Origin: Paenibacillus oryzae | GTDB taxonomy: Bacteria > Bacillota > Bacilli > Paenibacillales > Paenibacillaceae | Length of the DNA stretch: 64,000 nucleotides | NCBI RefSeq assembly: GCF_001675045.1 | Contig: NZ_LYPA01000074.1 | Coordinates: 34,455-98,454, forward strand | Reading direction: 5' to 3' | Part shown: piece by piece, positions 8,781 through 16,339 of the stretch | Layout: each line of letters starts with the position of its first letter | Numbering within the stretch: the first letter of the stretch is position 1 | The notes under the pieces: model-generated | What the model saw: the letters and a program-made list of their open reading frames with translations, nothing else | Told to the model about the DNA's origin: nothing | The model's database searches: none | Program-made: the position numbers and the translations under genes

Positions 8781-9611
8781 CTAATCAATTGCGGCTGCGC
8801 GGCGAAGCAGGATATTAGCCAGCAGAACGAGGGCTGCAAGCAGCATAACCGTTGCGACAAGGCAAGCTCCGAACCTGCTGCTCCATTCCAGGGAGCCCAT
8901 AACGGCTTGGCGGGCAAAACCGGGAAGCGCTCCAGGCAGCCAGCCTGCATATTTAGGAAACAAATTAGAGAGCAAGGACAATACAGCGCCCGCGCCCAGC
9001 GCTGCAAACGCGGCTCCTGCCGCGCTTCTTAGCGCGGTACTGAGCAGCAGCGTCAATGTCAGCAGAACAAGCAGCCATAGCTCGTAGAGCAGAAAGCTGG
9101 ATAACACCGCTTTAAAGGCAACCGCCTCTATTAAAAATCCGGTATAATACCATGCCGCGCCATATCCGGCAAGCAGAGACAGCGAGGACAGCAGCAGCAT
9201 AGCCCCCCATTTGGACACCAGATAACTAGCGGGAGATACAGGCTTTACCAAAATCATCGAAACTGCACCGCTATTTCGCTCGCTCGAAACCGTGCCCATA
9301 AACACCAGCACGATGACCAAGGCTCCAAGCGATCCGAATTGCGCCAGCGTTTCGGCCATCACCTGCGCTCCGGTTGGCAACGGAATTTCGATGACGGAGC
9401 CATCCGGCAAATTCCCCGCCTTTTCCAATATAACCGGCATATAATAAGACGTTACCGGCTGCATGATGCCAAGCGCGATAAAAACAATCGGCACCCAAAT
9501 CAGCTTCAAACTGCGAACCAGCTCCAGCAGTTCCTTGCCAAACATTGCTGCAAACCGCGATAAACCGGAGGATGGCCGCACGCTCCTCTCGCTTGCTGCT
9601 AATCCGCTCAT
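8781..9611 (-). CDS. yxlG: ABC-2 type permease of the sigY operon (YxlG-like)
   Basis: A 276-residue membrane protein with about six membrane segments: near 38-58, a cluster around 95-115, 135-155, 165-190, 200-225 and 245-268. The arrangement fits the ABC-2 permease family (GTVSSERNSGAVSMILVKPVSP is the typical cytosolic loop). It overlaps the ATPase gene yxlF by four bases and ends the operon sigY-yxlC-yxlD-yxlE-yxlF-yxlG. The substrate is unknown; the B. subtilis counterpart is linked to sigma-Y control and an exported compound. The name comes mainly from gene order. Confidence 0.85.
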   Translation of the reverse strand: MSGLAASERSVRPSSGLSRFAAMFGKELLELVRSLKLIWVPIVFIALGIMQPVTSYYMPVILEKAGNLPDGSVIEIPLPTGAQVMAETLAQFGSLGALVIVLVFMGTVSSERNSGAVSMILVKPVSPASYLVSKWGAMLLLSSLSLLAGYGAAWYYTGFLIEAVAFKAVLSSFLLYELWLLVLLTLTLLLSTALRSAAGAAFAALGAGAVLSLLSNLFPKYAGWLPGALPGFARQAVMGSLEWSSRFGACLVATVMLLAALVLLANILLRRAAAID

Positions 9612-10639
9612 CCGCTCACCACCTTCATAAAAAGATCCTCAAGCGAGGAAAAACCAACCTCCAGCTTGCTTACCCCCACATTCTCACGCAGTAGCTCCTC
9701 CAGCAACGACCGTCTGGCTTCAGCAATATCATCAACGATAAGACGGACCAGATATCCCTCAACCTCTACTTCCCGAACATGGCGCAGCAGCGGCATGCGT
9801 TGAAGCGGCAGATGAGAGGAAGTCATATGAGGGAGTGCCGCGGCAGTGCTTTCGTTCTCCCTTTCAACAGTCTTTTGCGCAAACGACTCTGCATCCCTTT
9901 TGAGAGTTAACGCCCATTCGCGCGATGCCTCCCCTTCCTCCAGCCTGATGCTGATAACGGGAAGACGGTTATTGTTTCGAACCTCCTGCAGCGAGCCTTG
10001 AAGCGCAATTTGACCAGAGGCCATTATGATGATGTCATCGCACAGCTCTTCTGCGTCATGCAGCACATGAGTTGAAAAAAGCACCGTCGTTTCAGACTTC
10101 AGCTCCTGAAGCAGCTCCAGCACCTCGCGCCGGCCAATGGGATCAAGCGCGGAAACCGGCTCGTCCATAACCAGCAGCTTGGGCTGGTGAACCAGGCTTT
10201 GCGCCAGCCCAAGCCGCTGCTTCATACCTCCGGAATAACCTTGAATACGCCGCTTGCCGGCTTCCTCCAGCCCAACGCGGGACAACAGCTCGCTCGCCCG
10301 AATATCTGCCTGGCGTGCCGTTAGGCCGCAAAGCTTGCCCGCGTATGCCACATATTCCTTGCCGGTCATCCAGCCGTAAAAAGACGGCGATTGCGGCACG
10401 TAACCAAGCAGCTCCCGCATATCCCGGTGGCTGCTTCCGCTGCAGCCGTTTATGCGCACTGTGCCTTTCGTTGCTTTTAGAAGCCCTGTCAGCATACGAA
10501 TGGTCGTTGTTTTCCCTGCTCCGTTTGGTCCCAGCAGAGCGGCGCAGCGGCCTTCCATAACAGTAAAGTCCAGGCCCTTGACGGCCTTTGTTGTTCCAAA
10601 TGATTTAACGAGGCCTTCAACCTCCAACAGGGGCCTCAT
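9608..10639 (-). CDS. yxlF: ABC transporter ATPase of the sigY operon (YxlF-like)
   Basis: A 343-residue ATPase with Walker A GPNGAGKTTT (about 36-45), Q-loop GYVPQSPSFYGW, signature YSGGMKQRLGL, Walker B LLVMDEPVSALD and switch FSTHVLHD. After residue 220 it has the extended C-terminal domain common in ABC-2 exporters, enlarged by a poorly conserved stretch (about 232-290), making it longer than the usual roughly 300. It shares one base with yxlE upstream and four with yxlG downstream, so all are coupled. Confidence 0.9.
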   Translation of the reverse strand: MRPLLEVEGLVKSFGTTKAVKGLDFTVMEGRCAALLGPNGAGKTTTIRMLTGLLKATKGTVRINGCSGSSHRDMRELLGYVPQSPSFYGWMTGKEYVAYAGKLCGLTARQADIRASELLSRVGLEEAGKRRIQGYSGGMKQRLGLAQSLVHQPKLLVMDEPVSALDPIGRREVLELLQELKSETTVLFSTHVLHDAEELCDDIIIMASGQIALQGSLQEVRNNNRLPVISIRLEEGEASREWALTLKRDAESFAQKTVERENESTAAALPHMTSSHLPLQRMPLLRHVREVEVEGYLVRLIVDDIAEARRSLLEELLRENVGVSKLEVGFSSLEDLFMKVVSG

Positions 10640-10854
10640 TATTCATTTCTCCTTCCAAAAACCATAAAAGCGATTGGGCCAATCAAATTAGCAAATATGA
10701 TGACCAATATCCATACCCATTTGGGTCCCCGCGTTTGGCTGGACTTGATACAAAGAACTAACGCTATCACCATCAAAATAAGCTGCAAAACCATAATGGG
10801 CGCAATAATGGGCAGCAATTCCTTGAGTTGTCCAAGCTCCTCGGCCATATTCAT
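10639..10854 (-). CDS. yxlE: PLDc_N-domain small membrane protein (YxlE-like, sigma-Y control)
   Basis: 71 residues with two membrane helices (about 14-37 and 46-65) and the phospholipase-D-nuclease N-terminal motif RGPKWVWILVIIFANLIGPIAF. In B. subtilis YxlD and YxlE act against sigma-Y at the membrane; size, topology and position match YxlE here. Its TAATG junction with yxlF couples translation. The assignment rests on domain plus gene order. Confidence 0.82.
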   Translation of the reverse strand: MNMAEELGQLKELLPIIAPIMVLQLILMVIALVLCIKSSQTRGPKWVWILVIIFANLIGPIAFMVFGRRNE

Positions 10855-10877
10855 CCTTCATCCGCTCCTTTTCCATC

Positions 10878-11105
10878 CTAATTTGAGTCCTGCCCGCTCC
10901 GCCCCCGCTTCTTGCGCGAAGGCCGGATAACAAATACCCAATACACAATCAGGGGAGTCGGAAACTGGGTCAGCGCCCATAACCCCCAAAACCATTTCAT
11001 TCCGCCTCTTTTGCCAGAGTCCAGAAACAGCCAGGTAGATTGGCCTACCAATATTGAACCAATCAACAGCCAAAACCATATCGATTCCCTCAGTAGCTCC
11101 TCCAT
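10878..11105 (-). CDS. yxlD: Small membrane protein (YxlD-like, sigma-Y control)
   Basis: About 75 residues with two predicted membrane helices (IWFWLLIGSILVGQSTWLF and the region WGLWALTQFPTPLIVYWVFV) and a basic C terminus. It occupies the YxlD position between yxlC and yxlE, and B. subtilis YxlD is needed for sigma-Y inhibition. I use ATG 11105, whose A is shared with the yxlC stop (TGATG); a GTG 15 bases upstream is in frame but inside yxlC. Confidence 0.75.
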   Translation of the reverse strand: MEELLRESIWFWLLIGSILVGQSTWLFLDSGKRGGMKWFWGLWALTQFPTPLIVYWVFVIRPSRKKRGRSGQDSN

Positions 11106-11521
11106 CAGTCCTTCGCCCACCCGACATATTTATATCCAAATATGAGCAGAAACACCGCTCCAACGGTTCCATAAAATCCCCAGAATAATCCCGGGCTGGC
11201 TTCAGCCATCCAAACCATTCCCAATAGAATAATTACCGCAACCAGCCAAAACAGGGTCAGCTCGGTCCACATAGCTTTTTGGCGCTTACGCTTGTGATCC
11301 GCAACCATTATTTCCAGCTTGCCCAGCGCAGGCGGCTCCGGCGTATGGGCAGCATCAAACTGCTTCAGCTTTTGCATCATATTTTCCTGAAACCAGATTG
11401 CGTCTGTATCGCCTTTTTCACTTTTATCGCTTTTATCGCTTTTATCGCTTTTTCTGCTCTTTTCGCTTTGTTCGCCAACTGATTGGCTGCGAGATTTATC
11501 CAAGTCGTAACCATTATTCAT
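11105..11521 (-). CDS. yxlC: YxlC-family membrane protein
   Basis: About 138 residues with a charged cytosolic N-terminal half and two membrane helices near the C terminus (LTLFWLVAVIILLGMVWM and a second around FWGFYGTVGAVFLLIFGY). The first gene after sigY, it matches the place and topology of YxlC. The N terminus carries a Lys-Ser-Asp repeat encoded by a 9-base tandem repeat. ATG 11521 overlaps the sigY stop by eight bases and has GGAG ten bases upstream; a TTG at 11530 is too close to that site. Confidence 0.78.
   Translation of the reverse strand: MNNGYDLDKSRSQSVGEQSEKSRKSDKSDKSDKSEKGDTDAIWFQENMMQKLKQFDAAHTPEPPALGKLEIMVADHKRKRQKAMWTELTLFWLVAVIILLGMVWMAEASPGLFWGFYGTVGAVFLLIFGYKYVGWAKD
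11422..11448. repeat. Three tandem 9-base units inside yxlC
   Basis: TTTTATCGC occurs three times in perfect tandem, encoding Lys-Ser-Asp triplets on the minus strand, flanked by degenerate units. Such in-frame repeats readily change copy number by slippage without breaking the frame. Confidence 0.9.
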
Positions 11522-12041
11522 GCTCGCCAAGCTCCTTTCTGATCAGCTTCATGCCAATGCTTAATCTGGATTTTACCGTCCCAAGCCTGATTTCAAGCAT
11601 TTCAGCAATTTCCTCCTGGGAATAGCCGTAATAATATTTCAGCAGCACCGGCATCCGATGATGCTCCTCCAGATTGCTAAGCGCCTGCAGGGCGGCAGGC
11701 CATTCCTCCATAAGGCTTAAGGTATCAAAGCGCAAACGATGATTATTTACTTCTTCCTTCAGCCATCGCTCCTCCCTTTTGCGGCGTCTGGCCTTATCAA
11801 TCGCCAGTCTGGAGGAAATTGCAATTAGCCAGGTAGAAAATTTGGAGCGCTCCTGAAACGTGGAGATCCGTTCAATCGCTTTAAGCATCGTTTCCTGGAC
11901 AAGGTCCTCCGCCCTGCTTCGGTCCATGGTCAGCTTCAGCGCATATTGGTACAACAGCTTGTAATTGTGCTGCAGCAATTCCGCCAGCGATGTTCCATCG
12001 CCGCGCTTTGCGGCAGCAATCAGCTTGGCTTCATTTCCCAA
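11514..12041 (-). CDS. sigY: ECF RNA polymerase sigma factor SigY
   Basis: A 175-residue ECF sigma factor. Region 2 is in residues about 25-90 (LTMDRSRAEDLVQETMLKA, FQERSKFSTWLIAISSRLA) and region 4 in about 120-170 (HRMPVLLKYYYGYSQEEIAE, RLGTVKSRLSIGMKLIRKEL). Length, the RSKFSTWLI..ASRL segment and the downstream yxlC-D-E-F-G order identify SigY. It most likely starts at TTG 12041 with GGGAG 11 bases upstream; no better in-frame ATG exists. A TGAAC-N17-CGTC promoter upstream suggests autoregulation. Confidence 0.92.
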   Translation of the reverse strand: MGNEAKLIAAAKRGDGTSLAELLQHNYKLLYQYALKLTMDRSRAEDLVQETMLKAIERISTFQERSKFSTWLIAISSRLAIDKARRRKREERWLKEEVNNHRLRFDTLSLMEEWPAALQALSNLEEHHRMPVLLKYYYGYSQEEIAEMLEIRLGTVKSRLSIGMKLIRKELGEHE

Positions 12042-12085
12042 TGAACCCGCGACTCCCTTCGCTTATGGTGTTTGATAACTACTTA

Positions 12086-12111
12086 GACGCATGGCTTCCT
12101 CGCTTCGTTCA
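12086..12111 (-). promoter_or_regulatory. ECF (sigma-Y type) promoter of the sigY operon
   Basis: On the minus strand TGAAC (12111-12107) and CGTC (12089-12086) are separated by exactly 17 bases and end 45 bases before the sigY start. TGAAC/CGTC is the ECF promoter type, and B. subtilis sigY is autoregulated from such a promoter. Use by this SigY is inferred. Confidence 0.75.
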
Positions 12112-12145
12112 TTTTTATTTGACAGCTCCCAGTAGTACAATCAGC

Positions 12146-12652
12146 TTAACCTTTAAATTCCAGTCCCAATCGCTCATACAACATCGCCAAGCTTTCGTTC
12201 ATTGTTTGGTGAGCGGTGTCAATGACGATGCGATCCCGATCCCAAACCTCATACCATCGGTTTTCAACCTTCTCCCACGTAGGAAGAACAAAGCCGGGAA
12301 TATCAGCAGCACGCGTCTCAATTCGATGTCTATGTTCACAAACGTCAGAGCAAATGACTTCAACTTCAACAAATGGAGCTTTAAGAGAATCCGCCACATT
12401 TCGCCAAGCTTGACGGGTCACCTGGATAGGGTTAACTGTATCTGCAACGACGTCGAGGCCCAATCGGAGATTTTGCGATGCGATTGCATAACACACGAAG
12501 TATCCCTCAGGTCCGTCAACCCATGTTCCTGCGTCCCGCATAGCCTGTTCTACGACATCGACCCGAAGATACGCTGCCCGCAGCTCCCTGGCTAGAGCTG
12601 ATGATAACGTGGTCTTTCCGGCGCCTGGCAATCCGCTGAATATATAGAGCAT
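12146..12652 (-). CDS. P-loop kinase-like AAA ATPase
   Basis: A 168-residue cytosolic protein with an N-terminal Walker A GLPGAGKTT (about residues 7-15) followed by YLRVDVVEQAMRDAGTW, an acidic motif typical of small-molecule P-loop kinases, and VCSDVCEHRHRIETR, which resembles the lid region. It resembles chloramphenicol phosphotransferase/adenylylsulfate kinase-type proteins often annotated only as AAA family ATPase. The substrate is unknown. The start is fixed by GGAGG eight bases before ATG 12652. It seems separate from the sigY operon, whose promoter lies beyond its 3' end. Confidence 0.8.
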   Translation of the reverse strand: MLYIFSGLPGAGKTTLSSALARELRAAYLRVDVVEQAMRDAGTWVDGPEGYFVCYAIASQNLRLGLDVVADTVNPIQVTRQAWRNVADSLKAPFVEVEVICSDVCEHRHRIETRAADIPGFVLPTWEKVENRWYEVWDRDRIVIDTAHQTMNESLAMLYERLGLEFKG

Positions 12653-12675
12653 AATATTCGCCTCCATCACTTTTT

Positions 12676-12838
12676 TAGGTCGTGTCTGAAAACCCGCTTG
12701 AGGTCATCTTGCACCGCCTTTTTGCCCCCTGCTGCGTCAGTTTTGCTTGACTTACCCCGGTAAGCCTGCACAAAACTTCCTTGTAGGGAACGAAAATTCG
12801 GCAAAACCTGTTCCTCTCGGAGTATTCAGACACGCCCC
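12676..12838. repeat. Dispersed repeat family A, copy 2
   Basis: About 160 bases, the same element as at 6.7 kb: left end TCGTGTCTGAAAAC, shared core GAGGTCATCTTGCACCGCC, GCTTGACTTACCCCGGTAAG and CCTGCACAAAACTTCC, right end GGAGTATTCAGACACGCC. The two copies differ by scattered substitutions and small indels. It sits at the 3' end of ydbT, between that gene and the kinase-like gene. Confidence 0.82.
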
Positions 12839-12865
12839 AGTTTTCCATCACAATCAAAAAAAGAA

Positions 12866-12891
12866 GCCTCTTTACCTTCAGACGGTAAATG
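12866..12891 (-). terminator. Weak hairpin after ydbT
   Basis: TTTACC and GGTAAA pair around TTCAGAC just beyond the ydbT stop, followed on the minus strand by CTTCTTTTTTTG. The stem is only six base pairs, so this is a weak terminator candidate. Confidence 0.35.
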
Positions 12892-12898
12892 AAGCCTC

Positions 12899-14485
12899 TT
12901 AAGAACGGCTGTACCAGTTCCAAACCTGTTCCACATCGCTCTGCTCCAGGCAGGACACGCCAAAATTCATCGAACTGCCAAGCGCATAAACTGACAATGA
13001 AGCCAACTCTTTTCGGCGTAGTCCCAGCGAGCGCGAAACCTTCATCGCTTCGATGCGCGGTCTTGCAATCAAATAAGTGCTGCGACTTAGCCAGCGCCGT
13101 CTAAGAGACAACTGGCGATCCTCTAGCAGAACGCCAGCGGAGCGGTGGCAAAAAAACCTCCATGCCGCCACCAGTGGAACAAGGAGAAGACACCAGCTTC
13201 CTGCTGCCCCAAACATTATAATACAGGCAATGCTTGCCGCCGCGGCAAACAGCAGCGGAATACGCAAGTAGTAGAGCAACGCTCTACGCGGCGGGGGCTG
13301 CAGCTTTTGCCCGCTTTTCATGCGGAAGCCGGGAATATAACCATCCAGCAGCTGCTGGATTTCGGAAAGCTTAATGTAAGGATGCAGCATCAGCATCTCC
13401 TGCTTATCGGAGGTTACGACCTGCAGCTTGACCTCGCCATAGCCCATCCATTGCCGAAGCAGGCTTTCGCCAACAATGACGGCCTGTACATTGCGAGGAT
13501 TAAAGACCACCATCTTTTTCTCCAGCAGACCATAGCTCAAGGTAACCTGATCGCGTTCCCTGACAATTTGGAACCCGCTATATTTAAGCACATAAAGAAC
13601 GACTGACAAACCCCAGGCAAAAATCAAAACAGCCAGCGATACAAAGATGATCATAAGTACGCCAGACACTAACCAGGCGGAATCTTCAATCACCTGTTCA
13701 AAAAAATGATCCGGCAGCAAAAGCTTAATAAAATCGTCGGCAAAGGAATAGATCCCCGCCAAAAAAGCCAATGCCAAGCCAAAGTTTAGTGAGGTAGCCG
13801 CAGCTTGGAAGAGCTTTCCCGGCCCTAGAGAGATGACACGCGCATGCTGTTTATTACCCTGGCCACGGCGCTCCGCATCTTCGCTGCGCAGGCCGGATGT
13901 CCATAACGCATCACTTTGCAGCGGCTCGGACTCTGCTGACCGCGACGCGGCTACGCCCTCTTGAGACTCGCATGCTGCCAACGGCGAGTCCGCCGCTTTT
14001 TCCTGCGCTCCAAAAGCCGCATCCGATGAAGCAGGGTGTCCCGCAAACTGGCGCAGCTGGTCCTTGATGGCGCCGGCTTCCTTTAAGGACAAAGCCTGCA
14101 AAACGGCATCCGCTTTTTTGCCGCCGCCCGGCGTTTCGATTTTTAACTGCGCGATGCCAAGCAGACGCTGGATAAGAGGCTGCTCCACATTAACGGAATG
14201 GATACGTGAGTAATAAAGGGTCTTTTCCTCGCGGAACAGATATCCTTTCCTTATGACCATTCGGTCGTCCTCCAGCCGGAAAACGGTCGTCCTCCATTCC
14301 AAATAGCTAAAAAATAAAATAAGGACAACAAGACCCGAAATACCGGCGAGCCAATACCATTCCAGCAGCCTGGACCAGTTGAAGCCATTAAAAATCCCGA
14401 TAAAGATAAGGGGGAGAAATCCTTTGACCGCACTCAATAAGCCATACAGCAAATATAGCGGATGAAGGCGTCTTTCTTCATTCAT
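12899..14485 (-). CDS. ydbT: Membrane PH-domain protein (YdbT-like)
   Basis: About 528 residues with paired membrane helices near the N terminus (about 15-65), in the middle (about 240-310) and near 400-440, each followed by a bacterial PH (bPH2/DUF304) domain, for example TTVFRLEDDRMVIRKGYLFR and DQVTLSYGLLEKKMVVF. It matches YdbT, which with YdbS is reported to affect sensitivity to membrane-active peptides. A low-complexity Ala/Ser/Glu-rich insert (about 145-220) enlarges it beyond the usual size. The start overlaps ydbS by eight bases; ATG 14494 is the alternative. Confidence 0.85.
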   Translation of the reverse strand: MNEERRLHPLYLLYGLLSAVKGFLPLIFIGIFNGFNWSRLLEWYWLAGISGLVVLILFFSYLEWRTTVFRLEDDRMVIRKGYLFREEKTLYYSRIHSVNVEQPLIQRLLGIAQLKIETPGGGKKADAVLQALSLKEAGAIKDQLRQFAGHPASSDAAFGAQEKAADSPLAACESQEGVAASRSAESEPLQSDALWTSGLRSEDAERRGQGNKQHARVISLGPGKLFQAAATSLNFGLALAFLAGIYSFADDFIKLLLPDHFFEQVIEDSAWLVSGVLMIIFVSLAVLIFAWGLSVVLYVLKYSGFQIVRERDQVTLSYGLLEKKMVVFNPRNVQAVIVGESLLRQWMGYGEVKLQVVTSDKQEMLMLHPYIKLSEIQQLLDGYIPGFRMKSGQKLQPPPRRALLYYLRIPLLFAAAASIACIIMFGAAGSWCLLLVPLVAAWRFFCHRSAGVLLEDRQLSLRRRWLSRSTYLIARPRIEAMKVSRSLGLRRKELASLSVYALGSSMNFGVSCLEQSDVEQVWNWYSRS

Positions 14486-14957
14486 CTTTTTCATCCACCC
14501 TTGCCAATACTCCTATGCGCTGCTTCAGCCGCTCCGCATCCTCAAGCTTCAAGCCGCTTATTTTATGCGTAGTTGCAGCCGTTACAATCAACACTTTGGC
14601 AAGCCCGAATTTGCGCAAGATAGGACCGCTCTCCATCTCAACATGCTGCACCTTCACCATAGGCACAAGCACATTGCTAATAAAAATCAGGCCTGACCGA
14701 ATTTCCAGCTCTTCCTGAAACAGCTCATATCGGAATCTCTCAAAATGGACCTTCGGCACAAGCCATGTAAATACGATCAGGCTCAGCACTAGCAGCGCTA
14801 AACAAATCCAGACAGGAAGCAACGTCCATTCCCGCCATTCCGCTACAAACCAATAAGCGGCAATTAACAGCGCAAATATGCCGTTGGATATGCTTTCCTT
14901 TAACCGGTCAGCCTTTAAGTAGTCGGGATGCAATCGTTTTGTTAATGCCCGGTTCAT
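14478..14957 (-). CDS. ydbS: Membrane PH-domain protein (YdbS-like)
   Basis: 159 residues, the same length as B. subtilis YdbS. Two adjacent membrane helices (about 23-65) precede one bPH2 domain with RFRYELFQEELEIRSGLIF, VLVPMVKVQHVEMESGPI and KVLIVTAATTHKISGL. GGAGG lies five bases before ATG 14957. It is followed by and overlaps ydbT, its usual partner. The pair follows the Tad-like operon on the same strand after a 53-base gap; whether they are co-transcribed is open. Confidence 0.88.
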   Translation of the reverse strand: MNRALTKRLHPDYLKADRLKESISNGIFALLIAAYWFVAEWREWTLLPVWICLALLVLSLIVFTWLVPKVHFERFRYELFQEELEIRSGLIFISNVLVPMVKVQHVEMESGPILRKFGLAKVLIVTAATTHKISGLKLEDAERLKQRIGVLARVDEKDE

Positions 14958-15010
14958 AATATCCTCCTTATTCCATCCTCCTCCTATTACACCAATTTTA
15001 ATGCGGCCAG

Positions 15011-15496
15011 TCAACTCGCGACCAGCTCCGCCGTTCCTTTAATCGTCCACTCTATAGGATCAAGCCCCCGATAGGTTTGAGGGTGCTTTATACCCGTAAT
15101 CAGCACGACTCCGGGCTTTTGCAGCACAACCTCATATTGATAGGCTTCATTAACATAAACATAAGGAAATTGCTGCTCCGAATTGATAATGTCCAGCACC
15201 AGCACCTCAACCGGCTCCCGCAGCCAGGAGCCCGGAAGCGGAGAACCGCCGCCATCCAGCAGAAGATTGGTTTGCAGGTACTGCATGGCCGCCGCAGCGG
15301 CCTCCCTCTCATCAAGACGAAGCACGCCTTCTCCAAGCGCTTCCTTATCCAGCTGCTGGGCCGCGGCGTGAGCCGCACGGTTAACGGCGCGTTTCCCCTG
15401 GAACAAATGCTTCATTGCAATTTCTTCATCCACCTGAATAATATGACACAGCAGCCAAATCGTCATCATGGCCATAATAGCCACCAATTTGTGCAT
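15011..15496 (-). CDS. Tad-locus single-pass membrane protein, last gene of the operon
   Basis: About 161 residues that I do not recognise as a named family. It has one N-terminal membrane helix (about 4-22, LVAIMAMMTIWLLCHIIQV), an Ala-rich amphipathic stretch (about 38-75) with many charges, and a C-terminal beta-rich region. A single N-terminal helix with an external domain resembles the TadE/minor-pilin layout, and its position downstream of the tad genes supports that. It follows the next pilin-like gene by 20 bases. ATG 15496 is used; GTG 15505 is in frame. Confidence 0.65.
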   Translation of the reverse strand: MHKLVAIMAMMTIWLLCHIIQVDEEIAMKHLFQGKRAVNRAAHAAAQQLDKEALGEGVLRLDEREAAAAAMQYLQTNLLLDGGGSPLPGSWLREPVEVLVLDIINSEQQFPYVYVNEAYQYEVVLQKPGVVLITGIKHPQTYRGLDPIEWTIKGTAELVAS

Positions 15497-15516
15497 TCCT
15501 TCCACCTTCGTCCGCT

Positions 15517-15942
15517 TCAGTTCACATATTCGCTCATTTTCATGCCGAAAGCCCGCATCCTGGCATCCGGCGCAATAGCTTCAATACCAATCAGTGAATC
15601 AATAACAAATAGTCTTTCGTAAGGGTAGCTGATAATCAAGGCAATCCCGATTCCTCTAGGCACAGGCGATGATGATTCCCCCGCCGAAACGCCGCTGGTC
15701 GTGGAAAGCTCGTATTCCAGCGCTTCCCCGTTTAATCCCAGCTTTGACAGCCTGTCTCTGGAGCGCTGCAGCATATCTTCGCCAATGTAGCCATACGTGC
15801 CGCTTGCTCCAACCTCCAGCAAAAAATCCACTTCCTGCTGAAGCGCGGCTTGTCGCACGATTGCCACATGTCTGTAGATTGGCGAAAACATAATCCAGCA
15901 CAGCATAGCCGAAAACAATACAAAAACGAGAAGCTGCTTCAA
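15517..15942 (-). CDS. TadE-like pilin-layout protein
   Basis: 141 residues with an N-terminal membrane helix (about 4-20), then a polar helix (QAALQQEVDFLLEVGASG) and a beta-rich C-terminal half. Layout and operon position suggest a TadE-like minor pilin, but no prepilin cleavage motif is visible. The start is TTG at 15942, whose TGA overlaps the stop of the 48-residue gene before it, indicating tight coupling. Confidence 0.68.
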   Translation of the reverse strand: MKQLLVFVLFSAMLCWIMFSPIYRHVAIVRQAALQQEVDFLLEVGASGTYGYIGEDMLQRSRDRLSKLGLNGEALEYELSTTSGVSAGESSSPVPRGIGIALIISYPYERLFVIDSLIGIEAIAPDARMRAFGMKMSEYVN

Positions 15943-16085
15943 GGGCTCATCTCCCTAATATGCTGGCTCATGGCCCCTCCGCTGCGGCTTACTCCGTTTT
16001 TTAGCCCGCTGTCCCCCTCGGCGGCAGCCGCATAAACAAGCACCACCGTAATAATAAGCATCAAAGTAATCAGCAACGAACGCAA
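15939..16085 (-). CDS. Very small membrane protein in the Tad-like operon
   Basis: A 48-residue reading frame starting at TTG 16085 behind GGAGGGAG. The product starts MRSLLITLMLIITVVLVYAA, a single hydrophobic helix, followed by a short polar tail rich in Gly and Ser (AEGDSGLKNGVSRSGGAMS). It fills the space between the 49-residue gene and the TadE-like gene and its TGA overlaps the next start. The ribosome site and overlap support it as real; the function is unknown, possibly a pilin-like subunit. Confidence 0.6.
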   Translation of the reverse strand: MRSLLITLMLIITVVLVYAAAAEGDSGLKNGVSRSGGAMSQHIREMSP

Positions 16086-16141
16086 GCTGCTCCCTCCTTC
16101 CGCCGTCCCCGCGCTCCTTACACCGTTTCAACAACACATCA

Positions 16142-16291
16142 TTAAGGCAGAAGAGTGTTAATTCGTGTATTGGCTGCATTTCCTTGCGACTGAATTTGAG
16201 CTCTTGTTCCCGTCGTATCCTGAGCAATGATGGAATTAAACAACACAACAACAACAACCAGCAGCATAACGGTCATCAAAATATTGCGCAT
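16142..16291 (-). CDS. Small pilin-like protein of the Tad-like operon
   Basis: 49 residues behind a near-perfect AAAGGAGGTG site. The N-terminal half is one hydrophobic helix (LMTVMLLVVVVVLFNSI) and the tail is small and polar (QDTTGTRAQIQSQGNAANTR). The size and place, directly after tadC, fit a Flp-type major pilin. However, the Gly/XXXX-Glu-Tyr processing motif of Flp prepilins is absent, so it is not a typical Flp protein. Confidence 0.7.
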   Translation of the reverse strand: MRNILMTVMLLVVVVVLFNSIIAQDTTGTRAQIQSQGNAANTRINTLLP

Positions 16292-16339
16292 CTTTTCACC
16301 TCCTTTCCAAAAACCTCGCGTCACGGGATCAAAAAGGGA

